Source: Perilla frutescens (Eukaryota; Streptophyta; Magnoliopsida; Lamiales; Lamiaceae). From it: a stretch of DNA of 64,000 nucleotides. How positions within the stretch are numbered: position 1 is the stretch's first letter; each line of letters begins with the position of its first letter. Below are positions 20,353 to 32,143 of the stretch, in pieces. The position numbers were made by a program, and so were the translations under genes. The notes under the pieces were generated by a model, which saw only the letters and a list, made by a program, of their open reading frames with translations, ran no database searches and was not told where the DNA came from. Where the stretch lies: contig BRKX01000011.1 of the NCBI GenBank assembly GCA_026008535.1, forward strand, positions 16,190,001 to 16,254,000. Reading direction: 5' to 3'.

Positions 20353-21424
20353 TAGCTATTTTTTTTAATTTTTATTTTTTTTTAATTTTTTAATTTTTTA
20401 AATTTTATTTAATTATTTTTAAAATAATTAAATATGATTTCAATCTATTCTAATACAAATATTCTCCCTATTAAAATCATTTTTATATTTTTATTCATTT
20501 ATTTGAATTTTTGAAAAAATAATATCGCAATTATACACATTTATTAATATCACATCTTTAAATTTGTATTATTTCCTTATTAAATACAAATTTATACAAA
20601 TTAACTTTATTAGTATTCTTATAAATAAACTAATTAGTATATTATTATATATTTAAAAAATGTATTAAGTTTAACATAATATTTATTATAGTTACTACTA
20701 CAAGATTAATCAATTATACATTAACAAACTAAAATATACTATGAAAATATATACATAATATAGTATATAATGGATTTTAATTTTTAATTATAAACTAAAG
20801 TAATTTTTTATTTTTTTTATTTATTTTTTTAAAATTTATTTAATTATTTTTAAAATAATTAAATATGATTTCAATCTATTCTAATACAAATATTCTCCCT
20901 ATTAAAATCATTTTTATATTTTTATTCATTTATTTGAATTTTTGAAAAAATAATATCGCAATTATACACATTTATACTGGATTTTAATTTTTAATTATAA
21001 ACTAAAGTGATTTATTTTGTAAGTAAAAATAATTTAATTCATTATGATATTTAGTATGAAACACAAAGTAAGATTATTTAACCACATTTTCACCATGATA
21101 TATATATATATATATATATAATTTTTAAAATAATTTAATTAAAAACTTCTATAATCTTTCTCCATATTAAATTTATATTAGAGATATAATTTTTGTATGC
21201 ATGGATACTTAATAAGTATCACCTTAAATTATAATTCTTATATACAAATATATAATACAATATAATATCAATATTATGTATATATATATATATATATTTG
21301 TGCATAAATAGATATAAATATATTAATAAGAATATAACACTTTTAATTTATAGAGATAAAAAAAAATTATGAAAAAATCGTATAAGTATATATATTATTT
21401 AAGCTATTAATATAACATCAATTG
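20353..21424. repeat. AT-rich region with identical 141-bp direct repeats
   Basis: 20404-20544 and 20835-20975 appear identical by eye, 431 bp apart. A second block beginning TGGATTTTAATTTTTAATTA follows the second copy directly but is separated from the first copy by about 225 bp. This fits a tandem duplication followed by an internal deletion. No coding sequence. Confidence 0.6.
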
Positions 21425-21620
21425 AATTTGCCCAAATGGATAAGTGTTTGACCCTCCTCTAAGGAGGTCTCATGTTCGAATCAGCATTTGATTATATTAA
21501 TGTTCCGGGTCAAAGCATGACATGCTTCATTAATAGATTGATTGATTCTGACGCTGTATAGCTTTGAAAATTAATTTAGCAAATCAAGTTGTTGATATTT
21601 TACAATTAATCGAATAATAT
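21425..21620 (+). mobile_element. SINE-like, tRNA-derived sequence
   Basis: TGGATAAGTG (21437-21446) resembles a pol III A box. GTTCGAATC (21474-21482) is a good B box. Between them CCTCC-TCTAA-GGAGG forms an anticodon-arm-like hairpin. The rest of a tRNA cloverleaf does not fold well, so a tRNA-derived SINE head is likelier than a functional tRNA gene. Right end and target duplication not determined. Confidence 0.4.
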
Positions 21621-21624
21621 ATCC

Positions 21625-22598
21625 AAAGATTCTCCACGCTTCCACGTTCCACCAACGACTTTTTATAGGTAAAAAAAAATTAAAAATGATTCTTCAAAAA
21701 CATTAAATTAAATAATAATTGTAATCAGTGTCATGTGGGGTGTGCTATCTTATTCTTCTAGTAAATAATTATTTTATTAGTTCAAATTAATTAAGTTGTA
21801 ATTTGAGAAAATATATTGTTATATTTAAAATTATAGTCGGAGGAATGAATCAAATGAAGGAAATGAATCAAATGAGAACAAGTAACCAATCTACAATTTT
21901 CAATTTTGTGATTGAATGATTCAGATTTAAACAAAAGAGTCTGTGTCATTTTAAAATAACCGGTTGATTTTTTTTGGAAGTGAGGGTATATTGTTCAAAT
22001 TATTAAAATAAAAGGTCATGCCGACCTATTTCGAAAATTTCTTAAAAATTAGTATTCTTTGTAGAGACAATTTCAGTTTTTGTCCGATAGGACATGCTAC
22101 TCACTTCTTTAAGTTCCATCGATGTCAATTTTGATCATTTTTCAAAAAACGCTCACTTTTAGTCCTATATGTTTGGCGGTATCGATTTTAGTCCTAATGG
22201 AAGTTAAGTGAAGTGACGGAAGACTTCGCACGTGAGTCACGTGCGCCACTTTTGGGACTAAAATAGATACTATGGAACCAGAACTGAAATTTCAGGGAAA
22301 TAGAAATCTTAAAATACAATCAGCTATGAACGATTTTTGAGCCGAAAAATTGATCGAATGTTAGATTTGTAAACAGGGGGCACTTTTTGTTATTATTTTG
22401 AATTTATTTGATTATTTTAATTTTTTCCAATATTTTATATTATTTTTTAATATTTTAAATTTTAAAATTTTCAATTTCTACAAATTTACAGATTTGAAAT
22501 TAAACGTTTAAATACTATTAATTTTTTTATCTATTTTCCATTTTAAAATTAATTTTATTTTATAATTTTTTAATATTATACACTATTTTTTATTATTA
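21625..22598. other. non-coding AT-rich region
   Basis: No gene. A TTTTAGTCC ... GGGACTAAAA inverted pair at about 22151-22264, with an ACGTGAGTCACGTGC palindrome inside, suggests a decayed short inverted-repeat element without a confirmed duplication. Confidence 0.35.
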
Positions 22599-22603
22599 TA
22601 TAT

Positions 22604-24333
22604 TTGGTTGGGAAATTGTAGGGAAAAACTATCATAGTAACCCAACTGATGATTTTGATGAAATGTCAAAACATGTGTGAAAGTTCTATGAAAAACTGCA
22701 GGTTATTTAAAGCTAGAAGTCGGGGGTAATGACCAAGCAAGACTTCAAACCTCAGCTTAGCTGAAGTGAGAGTCAGTTGTTTTGAAGCATGGTCAACCAG
22801 CTTAAAAGGATGCCTTAATCAGGACAGTAAGAGTCAACTCTTCAAAGGTTAAGAAAAGCTAAAGGGGGAAGAGAACTTTAAAGACTGGTAGACATCCACA
22901 GATGAATAATCATCAGTCTAGCTGAAGGCCAAGAAAGAGTGATGAGAGAAGAGCCAACTTGAAAGCTAAAACTGAACTGATCAAAGATCAGCCAGTTAAG
23001 AAGAGCCAACACTAAACTAATCAAAGATCAGTTAGCTGGAAGAAAAACTCAGATAACTTCGAGCTAACACTGAACTGACCAAGAGATCAGTTCAATGGGA
23101 GAAAAGCTCAAACAATGAAGCCGACTGAAAGTTCAGAACTGAAAGCTTTTGAAGCTAAACAACCAAAGATCAAGGCAGCTAAACTGGACCATTTCAAGAC
23201 TGAAGCTTAAGGCAGTTGAGGAACTGCCGACTGGACAATCTCAGAGCTGAAAGCCGAGACAGCTGAGAGCCCATCATCTGAAAGTCCAAAACTGATAGCT
23301 GAAATACATGCTCTCTCTGACAAGTAGTCAATGAAGATCCTGACATTAAATCTTGGAAAGATCCAGACGATCTTAGAGCAGAAGTCATTAAATTCAATGG
23401 CTAGTTCATTCAAAGCTTCAAAATGGCTACTGGCATTAAACTGTCGCCAATGAAATCAACAAATTCACCAATCACAACAGTCAAAAGATCACTCATCTAT
23501 ATAAAGAGAGTGAACATCATTTGGCCAAGACTTTCGCCAATCTAACTATTGCTATTTTGCAGATATTTAGCTTTCTTCCTCCCTCCCCACAGCTCAAAGC
23601 TTAAATCTCTTAAGTGCAAAAAGTCCCAACTGAGAAGGCGTTCTTCAAGTTCCAAGCAAGCAGCTAGCTGACAAAGAATTCCAGCCAGAGCAAAGCTTCT
23701 CAGTTCAGTTCTTCAAAGATCAACCACTCAACTCAAGTTGAAGGAGCACTCAAGGGTGATAACAGATTCAAGACTGACTTCTTGAAGATCGAGAAAGATC
23801 TAAAATCTTGTAAAGATGGGTAATAACACCTAAAGTCTCAGCCAGAACTTTGGACCGGTAAGTGTGAGCTGTCGACCTAGAAACCGACTGAGAAGGGGCG
23901 TGTATCGACGGGTTCGTTCTTCCGAGACAACAATAGTTGGAAAGGACGCCGCACTCGGTTTGAAGGGTGCCATTTTCAGGTCCAACAAAATTCTTCACTA
24001 TGTAACTGTACTACAGAAACTTTACACTTGTATCGTGGATTGCCCTTCTGCGGAAGGAAGAGATGACGTAGAAGCAGAAAGCTTTCAACATCTATAAGTC
24101 TTGTGTGTACTATACTTTATGCTCTAAGCTTTTGCATGTTCTTAAACTGCACACTATAGCACACAAGCTACACTAACAAGTCAAGCCTTCAGGCCATCAG
24201 TCTCAAATGATCTAATGTACGGATAAATTGTCATAAGCGAGTCAGAGCCCTATATATTCCGCAGTCAGCTTAAGTTTTTGAGTCAGTTTATTTACCCTCC
24301 CTCTAAACTGACATAGACTCGCCTCGGGACCAA
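22604..24333 (+). repeat. solo LTR, Ty1/copia-like, copy A
   Basis: About 1730 bp from TTGGTTGGGAAATTG to CTCGGGACCAA, flanked by TATAT at 22599-22603 and 24334-24338. A promoter-like TATATAAA is at 23498-23505. Over its whole length it is homologous, in opposite orientation, to the LTR at 28780-30531, which shows TGTTAGG...GGGACCAACA ends. No internal coding region is attached, so it is a solo LTR. The first base pairs have drifted from the TG consensus. Short open frames inside are not genes. Confidence 0.7.
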
Positions 24334-24792
24334 TATATTTTTTATTTTTCAATTACTAATTAATTAGAAATATGATTTTTTTTAAATATATTAATTTATT
24401 TTACATTATAATTTTTAATTTTTTAATGTTATTAATTTTTTAATTACTATATAATTACGAATTTGAAATCAATCATTTTAATAGTATTAATTTTTTATTT
24501 ATTTTACTTTATATTTTTTAATATTATTAATTTTTTAATTACAAATTAATTACGAATTTGAAATTAATCTTTTTAATATTATTAATGTTTTGTTTATTTT
24601 ACATTTCAATATTTATTTTATTTTTAATTTTTTAATATTATATACTATTTCTTAATTTTATATATTTTTTAGTTTTCAATTACTAATTAGTTATTAGTAT
24701 AATTTTTTTATGTTTTTATTAATTTAACTTTACGATTTTTAAAATTTTTACTTTATAAAATTTTTATTAATTTTTATGATTTTTTAATATTT

Positions 24793-25560
24793 TGGACTTG
24801 GCTTGGTGCGCTTCCATCTCTACAATGTGAATTTTTTGTAGTGAAAATCCAAATTGTAGGTATGAAGTATAATTTTTCCTGGATCTTTTACTTGACAAGA
24901 ATTTAATTATGAAATAATCAATCATAATAATGAATTAATAATTGAAAATTCAAAATTAAATATTAAATAATTATAAACTCTAATTATATGTGGTGAACGC
25001 TCATACACAACATTGTCTAAATAAAAAATTTTCCTTGATTTTTACTCCACAAGAATTTAAATATGAAAAATAATCAACCATAATAATAATTTTTTTCTTT
25101 CGAAAAAAATATGAAAAAAATTGGTTAAGATATTTTCGAAAATTTTATATCATTTTATATATTTTTTTATTATTTTATATTATTTTTTAATATTTTTGGC
25201 TTTGCTTGGCGCGCTTCCGTCTCTAAAATGTGAATTTTTTGTAGTGAAAATCCAAAATGTAGGTATGAAAGTATAATTTTTCCCGGATCTTTTAATTTAC
25301 AAGAATTTAATTATAAAATTAATAATCAACCATAATAATGAATTATTAATTAAAAATTAAAAATTAAATATTAAAAATAATTATAGACTCTAATTAGATG
25401 TGGTGAACGCTCATAAACAATATTGTAAAATTAAACTGAATAAAAAATTTCCCTTGATTTTTACTCTACAAGAATTTAATTATGAAAAATAATCAACCAT
25501 AATAATAATTTTTTCTTTAGGAAAAAATATAAAAAAAAATTGTTGAAGATATTTTCAAAA
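24793..25560. repeat. about 404-bp tandem duplication carrying a CACTA-like end
   Basis: Two head-to-tail copies (about 24793-25196 and 25197-25560) share GCGCTTCC-TCTCTA-AATGTG, ATTTTTTGTAGTGAAAATCC, TGTAGGTATGAA and TGTGGTGAACGCTCATA in the same order. Each contains TTTTTTGTAGTG, the reverse complement of a CACTA terminus. The copies are clearly diverged, so the duplication is old. Confidence 0.65.
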
Positions 25561-26541
25561 ATTTTCATTTGGGACCAAAATTGATATCAAATTTAACGGA
25601 AAATTTTTCTTTTTTCTTCCGATTACACAATTAATGAAATGCGCAAATTTAGAATTTTCGTGTTAAATACAATTTTGCCACCACCCGATCCACTTAATTT
25701 GTTTTAAGCTGGACTGTCAAGATTGGACATTGAGTGAATGTGATAGGTCCCTAGTTCGCACATAGGAGAAGGTTATCACAAGATTTACTATATATGTATA
25801 TGTATATATATGCATGTGTCTGTGTGTGTGTCAGCAACATTATATTAAGAATGTGTGCTAATATCAGTGGCATATTCAGGAATATTATTTTGGGGAGCGG
25901 AATGTTGCATGACGGAATGGTCATTGCTCTATCTTATCAGATTCAATTGCACGGCTAAATACGAATATTGAGGGTGGTTGTCAATATATTTTTATTTGTT
26001 GTGATTTTTATATGCATGTTCGGGAAATAATGTTGTTTAACTAATGTGCTATATTTTTATTAATCCCAAAGTTGATGACACGGTCTCACTTGTTATTTTA
26101 CTTTATTTTTCCCCTAAACTTTAATAATGTAAATTATTATTTAATATCCACGATTCATAACTTAATATTTAGCCAACTAACTCAAAAAAAATTTAATTAA
26201 TAAGAATAAAAATATAAATAATATTATCCAATCACAACTAACAATTAATATAAATTCAAAATCAATTAGATAAATAAATAAACAATCTAACTTATCGACT
26301 AACTTAAACTATACTTCAAAAAAAAATTAAGAAGATTTATTTTAAAATTTAAATTTAGATTTGTCATTAATTTGAATATTCTAATACGCAGACTAATTTA
26401 AATTATTAATTTAATCTACTTATTTAATCCATAATTCTATATTTTTTATATCATGATTATGCAGTAATAATTAAATTAAGGATTGATTTTTTTTATTGGA
26501 AGAACTAAATTAAAGATAATTTTACTAATACAATTAATAAA

Positions 26542-26543
<2 letters not shown>

Positions 26544-26589
<46 letters not shown>
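26544..26589. repeat. (GA)n microsatellite
   Basis: An uninterrupted run of about 23 GA units shortly before the nested MITE. Confidence 0.95.
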
Positions 26590-26592
<3 letters not shown>

Positions 26593-26613
26593 AATAGATA
26601 ATATTATTTAATA

Positions 26614-27299
26614 AGGCAAATGGTAAAAAAAACACCCGAACTATATGCCCAATTCCAGCTAGACGTACGAACTATTTTTTTGGCCCAAATACATACCTAA
26701 ACAATTTGAAAAGTACAACCGGCCCCCTTAACTATTCAAAAAAGAACAAACTAACACTCGATCTTAACATCGTTAGTTTTTTCCGTTAATTAAAATGTGT
26801 CAAACTCAATTTTATCACCTATAAATGTCGATCGAATGAGTTAAAAATTACGGTCAAATAGCTCATACTATGGAGTTTCAAACCCCTCTTTTAATTAAAA
26901 AACCCAACATCGATCGATATCGAGATTTAAAATTTAATGCATAATACAAACCATCGAAATCAATATTTTTCCCTATAATAATTCTATTGTTTAACAATTG
27001 ATTGATAAATTGAGAATATAAATAAAAATCTCATGAAGAGGGCTTTCTAACCATATCACATTACATGATATCATTTTCTGAATCAATCATAATTAGGTCG
27101 AATAATTTATGCACATTTTATTTAAAGGAAAAAAAACTAACGATGTTAAATGAAAAATCTGAATTTAATATATTTTGAATAGTTGAGGTGGCCGGTTGTA
27201 CCTTTTAAATAGTTTAGGCGTATATTTGAGCCAAGAAATAGTTCATACATCTAGGTAGGACTTGACATATAGTTTGAGTGCTTATTTAGTCATTTGCCC
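26614..27299. mobile_element. Mutator-like MITE nested in the hAT element, 686 bp
   Basis: The ends AGGCAAATGG... and ...GTCATTTGCCC are inverted. The inverted similarity continues inward through the GAACTATATG / CATATAGTTTGAG, ACAACCGGCC / GGCCGGTTGT and CTAACGATGTTAA blocks. It is flanked by perfect TATTTAATA copies at 26605-26613 and 27300-27308. It is a different family from the MITE at 275-864. Confidence 0.85.
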
Positions 27300-27432
27300 T
27301 ATTTAATATCTTCTATGGGACCCACTCCCACCAATCCATAGCTTTCTCTCTCCTTCTTTCCTCTTCCACTTCCTCGTTGTTCTTCTTGGAAAAATTTGGG
27401 GGTACACTTGTTCCCATGTAGATCCGCCACTG

Positions 27433-27654
27433 GCTAATATGATCCATACACTACACTAATATGGATAAAATTGGTATGCTAGTATTATACATATGTCGTG
27501 TTAACATGATTAAGATGTCAAGCTATTGTGAACATATATACATGCTACTATGAACATTTAATCATGCTACCATGAGTGAATAACACGACTATTATTTCAA
27601 TTAATTTTATAGATACTACTATGAACGAACATTCATAATAGCATGAAAATATAT
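27433..27654. other. non-coding spacer
   Basis: AT-rich, with repeated CATGCTA(T/C)-type phrases. No gene seen. Confidence 0.35.
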
Positions 27655-27981
27655 TCATAATAGAATTAATAATTAAAGATTAAAAATTAAATAGTAAAAA
27701 ATATAATAACCCGAATTGAGTATGATGAACCCTAACAAATAAATGTAAAATTAAATAAAACACAAGAATAATAAATTAATAACTAAAAATTAAAAATTAA
27801 ATACCAAATTTTTAATAGATTATAATTTGGTAGGATACGCTCTAAATAAAAAATGTAAAATTAACTGAGGACAAGAATAATAAATTAATAAATAAAAACT
27901 AAAAATTGGCTATTAAAAATTTCAATAAACTTTAATTGGGTTGGATCAGCTCTAAATAAAAAGTGTAAAATTAAAATAAAG
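27655..27981. repeat. three tandem units of about 110 bp
   Basis: Units start near 27655, 27765 and 27875. Shared core: GAATAATAAATTAATAA, TAAAAATTAAA, a TTAATTTGG-type block, CTCTAAATAAAAA and TGTAAAATTAA. Similar phrases with GTGGTGAACGCTCAT occur inside the 24793-25560 duplication, so the unit is dispersed locally. Confidence 0.55.
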
Positions 27982-28709
27982 TAAAACAACGAAGGGGAAA
28001 AAAAAGAAAAAAATAACTAAAGAAATCAATCACATCTAGTTTTTCATGATAGCATGATTAAATATTCATATTAGGACATCTCCAATGCATTTGACATTTT
28101 TTAGGTACAAATCGCTGCCACATCACTGCAACATCAAAAGTTACCAAATTCACTAAATTTGTAACCCCCTCCCCCCATGTATTTATGTATACTTATTACT
28201 TGTTAGGGTTCCACTATTATATCACTCATTTAGTTTGCATCTTTTTAATTTATTGAAATTTTTATTTATGATTTTCATTATATAATTACATTAATAATTA
28301 TAATAATATAATTAATTTTTAATAAATTATTTATTTATTTATTTAAAAATTAAATTTTAGCTTGATTATAATTGAAATATAATTATAATTGAAATGGAAA
28401 GACATGATAGAAACAAAAAAAATCGGTTCATTCAGCCGAGAATTAAATAAAATAATCAAGGGAAAAAATGGAAAAATAAAAAAAGAAAGAGAAAGTAGAA
28501 GAAAAGAAGAGGAATTAATGAGTATGGGCACGTGCGGGTACGGGTAATTACCCGCAATTTTGGACGGGTACAGGTATCTTAGTACCCATCACGCTCCATA
28601 CCCAAACATATATAATTATATAATTTTACATATATACAATCTATCTATACTATAAAATGAAGGGGAAATTCTATGACGCGTGAGGACGTAATGTGCTATG
28701 TGCCATAAT
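27982..28709. other. non-coding AT-rich spacer
   Basis: Contains ACATCTCCAATGCATT (28078), a common MITE-end phrase, and at 28532-28565 a GGGTACGGGTAATTACCCG repeat-like stretch. Neither could be bounded. No gene. Confidence 0.35.
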
Positions 28710-28779
28710 AGACCTAATGTGACATTTCCATGTGTCACAATAGATCTATAGTGACACATGAAAATGTCACATTAGGTCT
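28710..28779. repeat. 70-bp near-perfect palindrome at an LTR junction
   Basis: The left arm AGACCTAATGTGACATTTCC with ATGTGTCAC mirrors the right arm GTGACACATG and AAAATGTCACATTAGGTCT around an AGATCT centre. The right arm ends exactly where the LTR at 28780 begins. Confidence 0.85.
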
Positions 28780-30531
28780 TGTTGGTCCCGGTACGAGTCT
28801 ATGTCAGTTTAGAGGGGGGCTGAATAAACTGACTTCAAAAAATTTAAATGAATGCGGAATAGATAGGGCCCTGACTCGCTTGGATATTTTATCTGTGTTT
28901 GCTGAGCAGTTGAGAGGAACTGACTGAAGCTTAGCTGGTGAGCTGATCAGTTTACAATTGATAGCTTGAAGACATGGCTGAAGCTTGTCAGTGGAGTCTG
29001 TGTGTGTGGAGGTGTGAAGTTTAAGAACATGCAAAGCTGAAAGCAGTAAGAACAACACACACAAGACTTTATAGAGGTTCGAAGCTTCCTGCTTCTACGT
29101 CCTCACTTCCTTCCGCAGAAGGGCAATCCACTATGCAAGTGTAAAGTTTCTTTAGTACAGTTACACAGTGAAGAATTCCTGTTGGACCTGAAAAAGGCAC
29201 CCTTCAACCCGAGCGCGGCCTCCTTTCCAATTATTGTTGTCCTGGAAGAACGGACCCGTCGGTACACGCTCCTCTTCAACCGGTTTCTGGGTAGATAGCT
29301 CACACTTACCGGTCTCAACTGCTCACTGAGACTTTAGGTGCTATTTCCCGTCTTTACATGATTTTAGATCTCGCTCGATCTTCAAAAAGGCAGTCTTGAA
29401 TCTATTATCAACCTGGAATGTTCCTTTAGCTTGAGCTGAGTGGTTGATCTTTGAGGGACTGAACTAAGAAGCTTTTCTCTTGCTAGAATTCCGCGTCAGC
29501 TTAGTAGCTTGCTTTGAACTTGAAGCATGCTTTCTCAGTTGAGACTTTTCCCACTTTGAGAGTATTAAGCTTTGAGTTGTGGGGAGGGAGAAAGAAAGAG
29601 CTCATTCTGCAAAATAACAAAGTTAGATTGGCAAAAGTCTTGGCCAAAATTGATTTCACCCTCTTTAAATAGATGAGTGAATTTTGACCATTATGATTGT
29701 TGATTGTTTAGAAATCACCTGTGGCATTTTAATGCCCGTAGCCATTCGAAGCTCTTAATGAACTAGCCGTTTGACTTTAATGTTCTCTGCTCTAAGATAA
29801 TTAGGATCTTTTAATGATTTCCTGTTAAGATCTTCATTGACTGTTTATCAGAGAGAGCAGGTGATTCGGCTATCATTTTTGGACATTCAGCTGATAGGCT
29901 CTCAACTATCTCGGCTTTCAGCTCTGAGATTGTCCAGTTAGTAGATCCTCAGCTGCCTTGAGCTTCTATCCTGATATAGTCCAGTTCAGTTGACTCAGCA
30001 GCTAAGCTTGAAAAACTTTCAGTTCTGGACTTATCAGTTAACTACCTGATTGAGCTTTTACCTTTTTCTCCTTGAACTGATCTATGGTCAGTTCAGTAGT
30101 GGCTCAATGCTTTTAGAGCTATTTCATCAGCTAACTGATCTTTGATCAGTTTAGGGTCAGCTCTGACTGATCTTTGATCAGATCAGTTTCAGCTTTCAAG
30201 CTAAGTCTGTTCATTAGCCTATCTTGTCTTTCTGCTAAGACTGATGATTACTCATCTGTGGATACCTACCAGTCTCCAAAGTTCTCTTCCCCCTTTACAA
30301 CTTTTCTTAAACTTTGAAGAGTTGACTTTGACTGGTTTGATCAAGGAAACCTTGTAAGTTGGTTGACCATGCTTCTGAATAGTTCTCTCTCATCTCAGCT
30401 TGAAGTCTTACTTGGTCATTATCCCTGATTTTCAGCTTTTCATAACCTGCAGTTTTTCATTAAATCATCACACATGTTATGACATTTCATCAAAACCATC
30501 ATTTGGGATTTTCCCAACAATTTTCCTAACA
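28780..30531 (-). repeat. 3' LTR, Ty1/copia-like, copy B
   Basis: On the plus strand it runs from TGTTGGTCCC to TTCCTAACA, i.e. TGTTAGG...GGGACCAACA on the minus strand, 1752 bp. Immediately upstream in element orientation (30532 onward) lies ATCAAAAATGGGGAAAT, a plausible polypurine tract, so this is a 3' LTR with some internal sequence. TATTTAAAG in the U3 region corresponds to the TATA box of copy A. Conserved blocks shared with copy A include ACCGACT/ACCCGTCGGTAC and the CTTCCGCAGAAGGGCAATCC region. The terminal motifs suggest a SIRE/Maximus-type element, tentatively. Confidence 0.7.
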
Positions 30532-30790
30532 ATTTCCCCATTTTTGATGATGTGAAAACCAGTTGATTTGATGATGGAAAAATTGTACAAGGTTATCTTT
30601 CATGAATGAGCATCTGAGCCTGTACCAGATTTTGGTATCAAGGCTGAATTTAGACAATGTTCATAAGAACAGTCTTAGATGCTTGTAGCTTTCAAAAGCT
30701 ATCAGTTTAGACATTGATGAGTATCAGAGCTTTGATATGATCATCAGAGCTTTGATAATAAGATGAGTATCAGAGTAATGAAGCATACAT
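30532..30790 (-). mobile_element. remnant of internal region next to LTR copy B
   Basis: Contains the putative polypurine tract and about 250 bp of non-coding sequence with TCAGAGCTTTGAT and GATGAGTATCAGAG repeats. The rest of the element is missing. Confidence 0.4.
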
Positions 30791-32143
30791 TAATATATCA
30801 CTAGTCAATAAAATAATTTTGATTTTGAACTATTACAATAAGTAGTTAAGTATCACAATATGTTAGTTGAATTGTCACGATAGATTTTTTTCAACCGATC
30901 AAAATTTTTGATCGGAACTTTTATTTTTGGATAAAAAAAATAAAGACGTTAATAACCAAAATTTAGAATTTACCTATATATCAACACGATATGATCGATA
31001 TGCACACACGCAAACGCCTCTCACACTAAATCCAAAACCAACTTGGTAGTATCAAATTAATAGTTCCTCATATTTGTCTTATTTAATAATCATTTCACCT
31101 TTAAAAAAAAAAATTATGGTAATTTCTTTAAAAATAAATCCACCAATCACTGATCGGGAAGAGTTTTCAAACAACTAATCACAAACATATTTTATAAACG
31201 ACTATGCAATGTTGAAAATCTAATATTTGAATGAGTCAAAATAATAGCGAGACATGTAAGATTTTAATCGTCTTAAATATTCAAAACATTCAGAGGAAGC
31301 ATAATACAACAACATATTGACCAAAGTCAACATTCAACATTGAAAATATAATTTTCAACATAGTAAAAAGAACTTAAAACGCCCATATGTGATATATTCA
31401 CGTCAGATGTCGGCATCATCTCGTACCTGAAAAATATTTTAGACAATGTGGATTGAGTGCCAGAAATCACTTAGTGGGCTTATCTTGTTCGTCCAAATAC
31501 ATGTAAAGATTTATCATATCAAAGGCCAATAATTCAATATTCATTCTAATGTCATGCACTTAAGAATAGTTATTCAAAAACGAATAATTCAATATACATT
31601 CTCATATCAATTCCTTAAGAATATTTATTCAAAAGTGAACAATTCGATATTCATTATCATATCAATATGCTTAAGAATATATTTATTCAAAAGTTGATAC
31701 GCTCAATTATTCATGCGTGGATATAAACCCTATATGATCACATAATTATCTTTCAATATAATTTACAATGCCAGAATTCATCATGCAAATAAAAAAAAAT
31801 ATCCACGTTGAACGAAAACAGTTATAAACCATATATGGATGAAAATATTTTAAAAAAATAGGTTTTAGTTAGCAAAACTCACCTTATAGCTAAAATAGCT
31901 GAAGATTTACACGTGTTCTGCAAATCGTAAGCCTAAAGTTTCGGGTTCAAGCCTACAAAAGTAAAACTACCTATTAGCATCGTGCTAGGCCCAAAAACTA
32001 TAACATAAGGTAAGTTTAGATCTTAGAAATGATTTCTCAAAATTTGGGCTCGCTCAAACAGACAACTCTCGGTCCTTGAGAATTAGATAGATTTAAATCG
32101 GCTTAAAAGCCCAATTAAAATCTTGACAATTTAAAACATGCTA
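30791..32143. repeat. decayed LTR sequence, minus orientation
   Basis: Between about 31330 and 31915 it matches the gypsy LTR fragment at 6180-6993 in inverted orientation (GGTTTTAGTTAGCAAAACTC, CACTTAGTGGGCTTATC, GCATCATCTCGTACCTG). The flanks are AT-rich and unassigned. No gene. Confidence 0.4.

Larger units (their letters stand above)
25865..27432. mobile_element. hAT-like non-autonomous element, 1568 bp
   Basis: The ends CAGTGGC... and ...GCCACTG are inverted, and a perfect 8-bp duplication GCTAATAT flanks them (25857-25864 and 27433-27440), the hAT hallmark. The outer sequences TTATTTTGGGGAGCGG and AAATTTGGGGGTACACTTG belong to a termini type common in plant genomes. No transposase frame remains. 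A (GA)n tract and a complete Mutator-like MITE lie inside it. Confidence 0.8.

Noticed and set aside
23864..24097. Short open frame around CRPRNRLRRGVYRRVRSS
   Set aside because: The same text recurs inverted at 29103-29318 because both lie in homologous LTRs; not a gene.
20160..24843. One CACTA element bounded by 20160 and 24843
   Set aside because: The 3-bp flanks (ATG and AAA) do not match and the right end lacks the subterminal repeat array, so the pairing is unproven.
26544..26589. GA tract as a possible GAGA-type regulatory element
   Set aside because: No gene nearby and it lies inside a transposon; simple microsatellite is the better explanation.
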